Assembly (NCBI GenBank): GCA_031286555.1
Contig: JAITUD010000475.1
Location: 1-5,549, forward strand
DNA: 5,549 bases
Direction: 5' to 3'
Source: Microbacterium sp.
GTDB taxonomy: Bacteria; Actinomycetota; Actinomycetes; Actinomycetales; Microbacteriaceae
Of this stretch, positions 1-5,103 are shown one piece after another. The notes below the pieces were generated by a model, which saw only the letters and a program-made list of their open reading frames with translations, was not told where the DNA came from and searched no databases. Positions within the stretch are counted from its first letter, which is position 1. The number at the start of each line of letters is the position of its first letter. Position numbers and translations under genes: made by a program.

Positions 1-608
1 CGCAGGAACGGCAGCGCGACGGAGAACAGCCGCAGCGCGGTGTCCAGCAGCCGCTGCGTGCGACGGTGGTCCTCACTGTCGTCGTACGTCCAGCGCAGCA
101 CGAGGCCGAGGTACAGCACGAACAGCGCATCCGGCATCCGGCTCGCGATGTCGTCGGGGATGCGGTGATCCGCGCCGTCGATCGCCCGCCGGATCAGGCC
201 GACCGTCAGGTCGCGTGCCGGCGAGGACTCCCTCGACAGCGGGTTGATGGGGGAGTCCGGCGCGATCATCGCGCTGAGGAATCCTGGGGCGACCTTTCGG
301 TACGGCTCCAGGTTCGCGAGGCCCGTCTCGAACACGATGCGCAGCCGGTCGACCAGCCCAGTGACGCCTTCCAACAGCGGCACGGCGATGCGGGCGTGAT
401 CGCTCTGCACCTGCTCGTACAGCTCCTGCACCAGATGCGTCTTCGAGGGGAAGTAGTAATAGGCGTTCCCGACCGACACCCCCGCTTCGGCGGCGATCAG
501 CCTGATCGTCGTGTCGGGATAGCCGCGCTCGATGAACGAGGCGATGGCGGCGTCCTTGATCCTGCTGCGGGTCTGCTCCGCCTTCGGAGTGAGCTCGGAA
601 CTGAACAT
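1..608 (-). CDS. TetR/AcrR-family transcriptional regulator, C-terminus cut by window edge
   Basis: This is a one-component DNA-binding regulator. The frame is open from the ATG at 608-606 to the window edge, giving 202 complete codons, so little of a typical 190-220 residue TetR protein should be missing. The N-terminus begins MFSSELTPKAEQTRSRI. The helix-turn-helix lies at about residues 34-55, with the family hallmark GNAYYYFPSKTHLV just after it. The remainder is a helical ligand-binding domain that I cannot assign to an inducer. No Shine-Dalgarno sequence precedes the ATG; a TAGTAT box six bases upstream suggests a leaderless mRNA. A perfect 12-base palindrome covers the start codon and could be its own operator. 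The gene lies 45 bases downstream of the SPFH gene on the same strand but probably has its own promoter. Its target may lie to the left, outside the window. The family call is secure; the regulated pathway is unknown. Confidence 0.9.
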   Translation of the reverse strand, partial: MFSSELTPKAEQTRSRIKDAAIASFIERGYPDTTIRLIAAEAGVSVGNAYYYFPSKTHLVQELYEQVQSDHARIAVPLLEGVTGLVDRLRIVFETGLANLEPYRKVAPGFLSAMIAPDSPINPLSRESSPARDLTVGLIRRAIDGADHRIPDDIASRMPDALFVLYLGLVLRWTYDDSEDHRRTQRLLDTALRLFSVALPFL

Positions 609-613
609 GTTCA
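602..613. promoter_or_regulatory. Perfect 12-bp palindrome over a regulator start codon, candidate operator
   Basis: TGAACATGTTCA is a perfect inverted repeat centred between 607 and 608, so the ATG start codon of the leftmost TetR-family gene sits in its middle. It begins two bases downstream of a TAGTAT -10 candidate on the minus strand. TetR-family proteins commonly bind short palindromes at their own promoters, so autoregulation is a fair inference. No second copy of the uninterrupted palindrome was noticed in the window. Confidence 0.45.
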
Positions 614-614
614 A

Positions 615-620
615 ATACTA
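615..620 (-). promoter_or_regulatory. Putative -10 element (TAGTAT) for a leaderless tetR transcript
   Basis: On the minus strand TAGTAT matches the actinobacterial TANNNT -10 pattern and ends six bases before the ATG at 608. That is the distance expected when transcription starts at the A of the start codon. No ribosome-binding site is visible between the two, which fits leaderless translation. A good -35 hexamer is not present at the usual spacing: the position 17 bases upstream reads TACCCC. TTGACG at 628-623 lies too close to act as its -35. Confidence 0.4.
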
Positions 621-653
621 TCCGTCAACAGCCAGCAGGGGTAGCCTCCCGAC

Positions 654-1328
654 TCAGTTCAGCGCGTGCAGTGCGGCGGCGGCCTCCGGCGCGCGATCCG
701 TCGACCGAAGGGCCTCGGCCATGAGATACCCGTCGGTGAGCGCGTCCCCGGTGATCATCACCCGCACGAGTTCGACGCCACAGGCGTCCCGGATCTCGGC
801 CCCGCATGCGGCCAGCACGCGCGTGTTGATCTCGTCGTTGTGCGGCAGGTCCTCTCCGTCGATCCGCCGCACGGCGTCGCGCAGCGCGGCGCCGACGAGG
901 TTGGATGCGCGCTCCTTCACGTTCACCACGTCGAGCTCGAAGACGCGCAGATCGTGTCCCGAGGGGATCGGCCGCCACTCGAAAGAGGCGTGCACGCGAT
1001 GCTGATGCCCACCCGCGCCGGTCAATTCCCGCGCGGGCAGGTCGGTCGCCCGGCAGCGCACGTCCACGAGCTTGTACCAGTAGAAGAGCGGGAACGCGCC
1101 GTGGGAACCCGGTCGCAGCACCACGACCTCGCCGGCGCTCTCCGGGGAGCCCTTCGGCTTGCGGATGATCGGCTTCCCGTTGCGCGTGCGGATCGCGGTC
1201 CATCCCTCCTCGACCGTCACGATGAAGAGCTTCAGCAGAGCCGGGACGACGAGCAGGACCGTCAGGAACATGGTGCCCGTCTTCAACAGGCTCATCGTCC
1301 CCTTGGCGCTCATCATGGTCAGGAGCAT
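654..1328 (-). CDS. Small SPFH/band 7 (prohibitin-like) membrane-anchored protein
   Basis: The predicted product has 224 residues. A hydrophobic segment at about residues 19-38 would anchor the N-terminus. It is followed at once by VEEGWTAIRTRNGKP, a typical band 7 entry, then a domain with alternating beta and helical stretches including GEVVVLRPGSHG, RVFELDVVNVKERASNLV and HNDEINTRVLAACGAEIRDACGVE. SPFH proteins oligomerise on membranes and organise lipid microdomains or chaperone other membrane proteins. Unlike flotillins or HflK/C it has no long coiled-coil tail and ends soon after the SPFH core. I chose ATG 1328 because a GGGGG tract sits seven bases upstream; ATG 1334 lies only one base from that tract, and a TTG at 1373 gives a less natural N-terminus. 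It follows glpD by 68 bases on the same strand and may share its transcript. The family call rests on my reading of the protein pattern and the specific role is unknown. Confidence 0.7.
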   Translation of the reverse strand: MLLTMMSAKGTMSLLKTGTMFLTVLLVVPALLKLFIVTVEEGWTAIRTRNGKPIIRKPKGSPESAGEVVVLRPGSHGAFPLFYWYKLVDVRCRATDLPARELTGAGGHQHRVHASFEWRPIPSGHDLRVFELDVVNVKERASNLVGAALRDAVRRIDGEDLPHNDEINTRVLAACGAEIRDACGVELVRVMITGDALTDGYLMAEALRSTDRAPEAAAALHALN

Positions 1329-1335
1329 GTCCATG

Positions 1336-1340
1336 CCCCC
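1336..1340 (-). promoter_or_regulatory. G-rich ribosome-binding site that favours the 1328 start of the SPFH gene
   Basis: On the minus strand GTGGGGGC precedes two closely spaced ATG codons at 1334 and 1328. The five G bases (1340-1336) lie seven bases before ATG 1328 and only one base before ATG 1334. Normal Shine-Dalgarno spacing therefore supports the second ATG. The match to AGGAGG is only partial. Confidence 0.35.
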
Positions 1341-1343
1341 ACT

Positions 1344-1357
1344 GTGCCCGCCGGCAC
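1344..1357. repeat. Short inverted repeat just upstream of the SPFH ribosome-binding site
   Basis: GTGCC and GGCAC (plus strand 1344-1348 and 1353-1357) form a 5-bp stem around a four-base loop. It lies a few bases upstream of the G-rich ribosome-binding site of the SPFH gene. In this GC-rich context a stem this short may be chance. No poly-T tract follows it, so it is not an intrinsic terminator. Confidence 0.2.
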
Positions 1358-1383
1358 GCGCCCCGGAACGCAAAAGGTGCCCG

Positions 1384-1398
1384 GAACAGGAGCTGTTC
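1384..1398. repeat. 6-bp inverted repeat overlapping the glpD stop codon
   Basis: GAACAG and CTGTTC (1384-1389 and 1393-1398) form a perfect 6-bp stem with a three-base loop. The TGA stop of glpD (1399-1397) overlaps one arm. On the minus strand it can also be read as TGAACA, five bases, TGTTCC, which are nearly the same half-sites as the palindrome at 602-613. It could be a weak hairpin in the glpD to SPFH spacer or a protein-binding site upstream of the SPFH gene. No U-rich tract follows immediately, so a terminator is unlikely. Confidence 0.35.
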
Positions 1399-2857
1399 AG
1401 CCGGCGTTCTCCGAGAGTTCCGCCAGCGTCCTGGCGACGAGCTCGGCGACAGGGGCGAGCACCGCGGATCGTTCATCCGGCACCAGCCCGATGCGCGAGC
1501 GGCGATCCATCACGTCGTCCGCCGTCAGCGCCAGCTCGGAGCGCACGGCCGCGACCACGTCGCCCCGAGTCAGTGACAACCCGTCCACCAGTGGTTCCGA
1601 GGGCGCGACGGCGGTGTCCACCAGTCGAAGCGACGCAGTCCGACTCGGGCGCTGCGGCAGGCCGCGCAGCCGCGCAGCGAGGTCCACAGCATCCTCCGCC
1701 ATCCGCCGGTACGTGGTCAGCTTGCCGCCCAGCACCGACACGAAGCCCTGATCGGATGCCGCGACGAGGTGCTTCCGCGAGACGTCAGCCGAGGAGCCCT
1801 CGCCGCTGTCGACGAGCGGGCGGAGCCCGGCGAATGCACCGCGCACCCGGTCGCGCCCGATCGGCTCCGCGAGCAGCCGGTTCACGCTCTCGAGCAGGAA
1901 CCCGATCTCAGCCTCGGTGGGCTCCGCCACCCGCGGCACCGGACCAGGGGCATCCTCGTCGGTGAGTCCGACGATCACGCGCCCGTGCTGCTGCGGCAGC
2001 GCGAAGACGTATCGGCTGATCGAGCCCGGATGAGGGATGGTCAGGGCGGCCGCCGGATGCCCGAGGTCCGCGGCATCCAGCACGATGTGCGTTCCGCGGC
2101 TCGGCCGTACCGCGATCGCCGGATCGAGCATGCCCGCCCAGACTCCGGTGGCGTTGACGACGCTCCGCGCGCGGAGTTCGAACCGCTCGCCGGTGAGCCC
2201 GTCCTCGAGGGTCGCCCCGTCGCCGCGCACCGTGACCGCGCGCACGCGGGTGAGGATGCGTGCGCCGAGACTCGCCGCGGTGCGCGCGACGGTGACCACG
2301 AGCCGTGCGTCGTCGACGAGCTGACCGTCATAGGACAGCATGCCGCCGCGCAGCCCCTGCGTGGCGAGAGCGGGCACCAGTCGCTGCGCCGTGCGCGCCG
2401 ACACGGCCCTCGGCCCCGGCAGGGTCTTCCGCGGCGTGTGCGCTCGCATCCGCAGCAGGTCGCCCATCAGCATCCCCACCGCGCCCGCCGAGCGCTGCGA
2501 GAACGTGATGCCGGGCGCGAACGGCAGCAGCTGCGGGAGCGGATGGATCAGATGCGGCGCGATCGCGGTCATCAGCAGGTGCCGCTCGAGCGCGCTCTCC
2601 TTCGCCGTGGCGACGTCTCCTGTGGCGAGGTAGCGCAGGCCGCCGTGCACGAGCTTGGAGCTGAACCTGCTGGTTCCGAAGGCGAGGTCCTCGGCCTCGA
2701 CGAGCACGACGCTCAGGCCGCGCGAGGCGGCATCCAGTGCTGTGCCGACACCGGTGATGCCGCCGCCCACGACGAGGACGTCGACGGTCTCGTCAGCGGC
2801 GTGCGCGAGCTCGCTCCGGCGCCGCTCGGCGTTGAGATCGGCGGATGCGGCGGTCAT
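1397..2857 (-). CDS. glpD: FAD-dependent glycerol-3-phosphate dehydrogenase
   Basis: The 486-residue product oxidises glycerol-3-phosphate to dihydroxyacetone phosphate, passing electrons from FAD to the respiratory chain at the membrane. It has an N-terminal Rossmann FAD site, VVGGGITG at about residues 29-36, with acidic E54 at the end of the second strand. The GlpD signature SSKLVHGGLRYL is at 66-77. GLRPLVDS around R346, followed by SRKH at 360-363, matches the substrate-binding region, and GGKLTTYR at 377-384 closes the FAD domain. The C-terminal domain is short: about 110 residues follow GGKLTTYR against about 150 in my recollection of E. coli GlpD, although the DDVMDRRSRIGL motif is kept. 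The ATG at 2857 overlaps the stop of the upstream tetR as ATGA, implying translational coupling; the open frame continues upstream, but that part is tetR read in another frame. Regulation by the neighbouring TetR protein is likely from context. Confidence 0.93.
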   Translation of the reverse strand: MTAASADLNAERRRSELAHAADETVDVLVVGGGITGVGTALDAASRGLSVVLVEAEDLAFGTSRFSSKLVHGGLRYLATGDVATAKESALERHLLMTAIAPHLIHPLPQLLPFAPGITFSQRSAGAVGMLMGDLLRMRAHTPRKTLPGPRAVSARTAQRLVPALATQGLRGGMLSYDGQLVDDARLVVTVARTAASLGARILTRVRAVTVRGDGATLEDGLTGERFELRARSVVNATGVWAGMLDPAIAVRPSRGTHIVLDAADLGHPAAALTIPHPGSISRYVFALPQQHGRVIVGLTDEDAPGPVPRVAEPTEAEIGFLLESVNRLLAEPIGRDRVRGAFAGLRPLVDSGEGSSADVSRKHLVAASDQGFVSVLGGKLTTYRRMAEDAVDLAARLRGLPQRPSRTASLRLVDTAVAPSEPLVDGLSLTRGDVVAAVRSELALTADDVMDRRSRIGLVPDERSAVLAPVAELVARTLAELSENAG

Positions 2858-3462
2858 GGTCGCAGCAGCCCGTCCAGCGCGGCGCGCAGCTCGCGCTCCC
2901 AGGCGTCCTCGTCGATGAGCTCGGCGACAGTGCCGTGCGAGAGCACGGCGGATTGGGCGACGAGCAGCAGCATGACCGCGATCTCCTGCGCGGGCGCCGT
3001 GCGCACGGTGCCGCCGCGCTGTGCGGCGTCGATCGCCTGCGCAAGCCAGCCGATGATCATGCGCTGACTCGAACCGACCCGCTGCAGCGTGTACCGCGTG
3101 AACGCCTCGGGCTCCTCGGTGAGAAGTCGTCCGTACACGTCGTCGCCGCGGAAGAGGCGGATGAAGCGCAGCACATCCTCGACGACGTCGTCGCGATCGC
3201 GGTCGCGTGCGGGGAAGCGGGCGAGGATGCCGGCGGCGCGGCGCAGCAGCGCCGTGCGGACGACATCGTCGGCGTCGCTCCAGCTGCGGTAGATCGTGGG
3301 CCGGCTGACCTCCGCGCGGCGCGCGAGCTCGGCGATGGTCACGTCGTGCACGCCGCGGCGCACCATGACCTCGTCGGCGGCGTCCAGGATGCGGCTCTGC
3401 GTGGCATCCCAGGTCGGCAGCTGCACGGATGAAGTGATCTCTTCGAGTTGACGTTCTTCCAC
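2854..3462 (-). CDS. TetR/AcrR-family regulator of the glpD / AGPS-like divergent locus
   Basis: This 202-residue protein has a tail of about 20 residues, then TQSRILDAADEVMVRRG and a helix-turn-helix at about residues 42-61 (TIAELARRAEVSRPTIYRSW), followed by a helical ligand-binding domain ending ALDGLLRP. It is divergent from the FAD enzyme gene with only 20 bases between start codons. Its TGA overlaps the glpD ATG by four bases. The GTG at 3462 is the earliest start, since an in-frame TGA lies at 3471-3469. It has no Shine-Dalgarno sequence and sits inside the palindrome at 3461-3477. A GTG at 3426 would give a protein 12 residues shorter and is the main alternative. Family knowledge and layout suggest an autoregulated repressor of both arms that releases on binding a small molecule, perhaps a lipid or acyl-CoA. 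The ligand cannot be read from sequence. Confidence 0.92.
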   Translation of the reverse strand: MEERQLEEITSSVQLPTWDATQSRILDAADEVMVRRGVHDVTIAELARRAEVSRPTIYRSWSDADDVVRTALLRRAAGILARFPARDRDRDDVVEDVLRFIRLFRGDDVYGRLLTEEPEAFTRYTLQRVGSSQRMIIGWLAQAIDAAQRGGTVRTAPAQEIAVMLLLVAQSAVLSHGTVAELIDEDAWERELRAALDGLLRP

Positions 3463-3477
3463 AATGTGTCACACTGT
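3448..3477 (+). promoter_or_regulatory. Putative promoter of the AGPS-like gene
   Basis: TTGACG at 3448-3453 is a good -35 match. After an 18-base spacer, CACTGT at 3472-3477 is a weak -10. A start site six bases past the -10 would be the A of the ATG at 3483, so the mRNA would be leaderless; no Shine-Dalgarno sequence is visible there. The -10 and much of the spacer lie inside the palindrome at 3461-3477, so a bound repressor would block RNA polymerase. The -35 lies within the 5' end of the divergent tetR. Confidence 0.38.
3461..3477. promoter_or_regulatory. 17-bp near-perfect palindrome, likely TetR operator
   Basis: ACAATGTGTCACACTGT reads almost the same on both strands. Around a single centre base at 3469, seven of eight symmetric pairs match; the exception is 3464/3474. 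It occupies most of the 20-base junction between two divergent genes and covers the GTG start of the TetR gene. It also overlaps -10 candidates in both directions. Length, symmetry and position are what is expected for a TetR-family operator. That the adjacent TetR protein binds it is inferred from position. Confidence 0.65.
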
Positions 3478-3478
3478 A
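3473..3478 (-). promoter_or_regulatory. Putative -10 element (TACAGT) for the tetR-glpD transcript
   Basis: On the minus strand TACAGT fits TANNNT and ends ten bases before the GTG at 3462, so the transcript would have a leader of only a few bases. A clear -35 is not present at normal spacing; TGCCGT is what lies about 17 bases upstream. The element is embedded in the palindromic operator candidate, which would give autoregulation and control of glpD together. Confidence 0.33.
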
Positions 3479-3482
3479 ACGC

Positions 3483-5102
3483 ATGATCGACGAAGACGGC
3501 AGAGTCGCCGAAGACGCGCCGATGCGCTGGAACGGCTGGGGCGACCCGGCCAAGGAGAAGGACCTTCCGCGCGCCGTGCGCACGCTGCTGCCTCTGCTGC
3601 TGGGGCGGATCCGCCGCCCGGGACCCGCCGTCCTGCTGCCGGACGTCGTGGTCCCGGCATCCGCTCTGACGGCGGAGGACCTCGCCGCCTTCGGTGCCGT
3701 CGTCGGTGCCGAGCACGTCGACGTCTCGCTCGAATCGCGCGTGCGCCACGCGGGCGGCCGGTCGACCCCCGATCTGCTGCGACGCCGGACGGCGCATCAG
3801 GACGCCCCGGATGCGATCGTGCGCGCCGGCAGCCACGCCGACGTGGTGGCCTGTCTGACGATCGCCGTCGAGCGCGACCTCGCCGTCATCCCGTTCGGCG
3901 GCGGCACCAGCGTCGTCGGCGCGCTCGACCCTGAGCGCGGGCGCCATCGCGGCGTCGTCAGCCTCGATCTGCGACGGATGTCGGGGCTGATCGCCCTGGA
4001 CGAGATCAGCGGCGAGGCGACTCTGGCGGCCGGCACCACCGGGCCCGACGCCGAGGCGCTCCTCGGCGCCCGCGGGTACGAGCTCGGCCACTACCCGCAG
4101 AGCTTCCGCTACGCGACCATAGGCGGCTTCGCGGCCGCGCGCTCGTCCGGGCAGAACTCGGCCGGCTACGGCAGGTTCGAGACCATGGTCACCGGTATCC
4201 GCGTGGCGACGCCCACCGGTGAGCTGGACCTCGGTCGTTCCCCGGGGTCGGCCGCCGGTCCCGATCTCGTGCGCGTCTTCCTCGGTTCCGAGGGCATCTT
4301 CGGTGTCATCACGGAGGTCCGCGTGCGGGTGCATCCGGTGCCCCGCGAGCGGGTCTTCGAGGCGTGGACGTTCCGCGACTTCGCCTCCGGAGCCGACGGC
4401 CTGCGCCGCGTCGCCCAGCACGGCGGCGGTCCGACCGTCATCCGGCTCTCCGATGAGGCCGAGACCGCGGTGAGCCTGGCGCAGGTGGGCAAGATCGGCA
4501 GGCTGCTGGCCAAGGGGGCGAGCGTCATCACCGTCTACGAGGGCGACGGCATCGCCGAGCGTCGCGCGCGCACCGCGGAACTGCTCGAGCAGTCCGGCGG
4601 CACGTCGAGCGGGCAGGGAGCAGCCGAGGACTGGCTCGAGGGCCGCTTCGACGGTCCCTACCTGCGCGACTCCCTGCTCGACGCCGGCGTGTTCTGCGAA
4701 ACGCTCGAGACCGGGACCACCTGGTCGAACCTGCAGGGCCTCCGCGATGCCGTCGAGCGCGCCCTGCGCGAGGGGTTCGCCGGTGAGGGAGCGAAGAGCT
4801 ACATCATGTGCCATGTCTCGCACGTCTACCCGACCGGGGGATCGCTGTACTTCACCGTGCTCGCAGGCCTGCGCAGCGAACCGCTGGAGGCCTGGCAGCG
4901 GGTGAAGTCCGCCGTGAACGACGCGATCATCGCCGCCGGCGGCACGATCAGCCACCACCACGCCGTGGGGCGTGACCACGCAGGCTGGCTCGAGCAGGAG
5001 ATCGGCGAGACCGGTGTGCGCATCCTGCGCGCGATCAAGCGGGAACTCGATCCCACCGGCATCCTCAACCCCGGCGCCGTGATCGCCGAGCAGGACTCCT
5101 GA
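3483..5102 (+). CDS. FAD-binding oxidase/alkylglycerone-phosphate synthase (AGPS)-like enzyme
   Basis: This 539-residue flavoenzyme belongs to the vanillyl-alcohol-oxidase fold, with a PCMH-type FAD domain followed by a C-terminal cap. Visible are MRWNGWGDP near residue 14, the FAD loop PFGGGTSVVG at 137-146, YPQSFRYATIGG from 204 with RSSGQNSAGYG at 220-230, LGSEGIFGVITEV from 267, IRL with R321, SLYFTV with Y456, SHHHAVGRDH with H491-H493, and the closing DPTGILNPG at 523-531. In eukaryotes AGPS swaps the acyl chain of acyl-dihydroxyacetone phosphate for a fatty alcohol to start ether-lipid synthesis. R321, Y456 and the three histidines appear to match its catalytic residues, based on a remembered reference. 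Bacterial homologues are usually annotated only as FAD-binding oxidases, so the substrate is open. The start could instead be the ATG at 3522; 3483 is preferred because it fits the leaderless promoter. The lipid kinase gene follows after one base, which indicates an operon. Confidence 0.85.
   Translation: MIDEDGRVAEDAPMRWNGWGDPAKEKDLPRAVRTLLPLLLGRIRRPGPAVLLPDVVVPASALTAEDLAAFGAVVGAEHVDVSLESRVRHAGGRSTPDLLRRRTAHQDAPDAIVRAGSHADVVACLTIAVERDLAVIPFGGGTSVVGALDPERGRHRGVVSLDLRRMSGLIALDEISGEATLAAGTTGPDAEALLGARGYELGHYPQSFRYATIGGFAAARSSGQNSAGYGRFETMVTGIRVATPTGELDLGRSPGSAAGPDLVRVFLGSEGIFGVITEVRVRVHPVPRERVFEAWTFRDFASGADGLRRVAQHGGGPTVIRLSDEAETAVSLAQVGKIGRLLAKGASVITVYEGDGIAERRARTAELLEQSGGTSSGQGAAEDWLEGRFDGPYLRDSLLDAGVFCETLETGTTWSNLQGLRDAVERALREGFAGEGAKSYIMCHVSHVYPTGGSLYFTVLAGLRSEPLEAWQRVKSAVNDAIIAAGGTISHHHAVGRDHAGWLEQEIGETGVRILRAIKRELDPTGILNPGAVIAEQDS
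5092..5095 (+). promoter_or_regulatory. Ribosome-binding site for the lipid kinase gene
   Basis: AGGA within the last codons of the FAD enzyme gene lies eight bases before the GTG at 5104. It supports that start and tight translational linkage of the two genes. Confidence 0.45.
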
Positions 5103-5103
5103 G

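Noticed and set aside
602..613. SOS (LexA) box at TGAACATGTTCA
   Set aside because: Actinobacterial LexA boxes have GAAC and GTTC separated by four bases; here only two bases separate them, and the neighbouring gene is not a repair gene.
1335..1373. TTG at 1373 as the start of the SPFH gene
   Set aside because: It adds 15 residues with no ribosome-binding support, and it would place the G-rich ribosome-binding site and the short hairpin inside the coding region.
1384..1398. Intrinsic terminator after glpD
   Set aside because: The stem is only 6 bp, it overlaps the stop codon, and no T-rich run follows immediately. A short TTTT occurs later but outside the stem context.
66..1751. Plus-strand open frames opposite the leftmost TetR gene and the SPFH gene
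   Set aside because: All are antisense shadows. The minus strand carries the helix-turn-helix and SPFH patterns.
1769..3067. Plus-strand open frame of 432 residues opposite glpD
   Set aside because: It is a shadow of glpD and tetR, rich in Arg, His and Ala, with no motif.
2858..3583. Upstream open extension of the glpD reading frame, which would give a 728-residue protein
   Set aside because: The extra 242 residues are arginine-rich and low in complexity, and they are the tetR gene read in another frame. The ATG at 2857 with the ATGA overlap gives a normal GlpD N-terminus shortly before the FAD motif.
3339..4979. Long minus-strand open frame of 546 residues opposite the AGPS-like gene
   Set aside because: It is antisense to a gene with clear family motifs. 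Its composition (Gly, Ala, Arg, Asp rich) matches a shadow frame in high-GC DNA, and it shows no recognisable domain.
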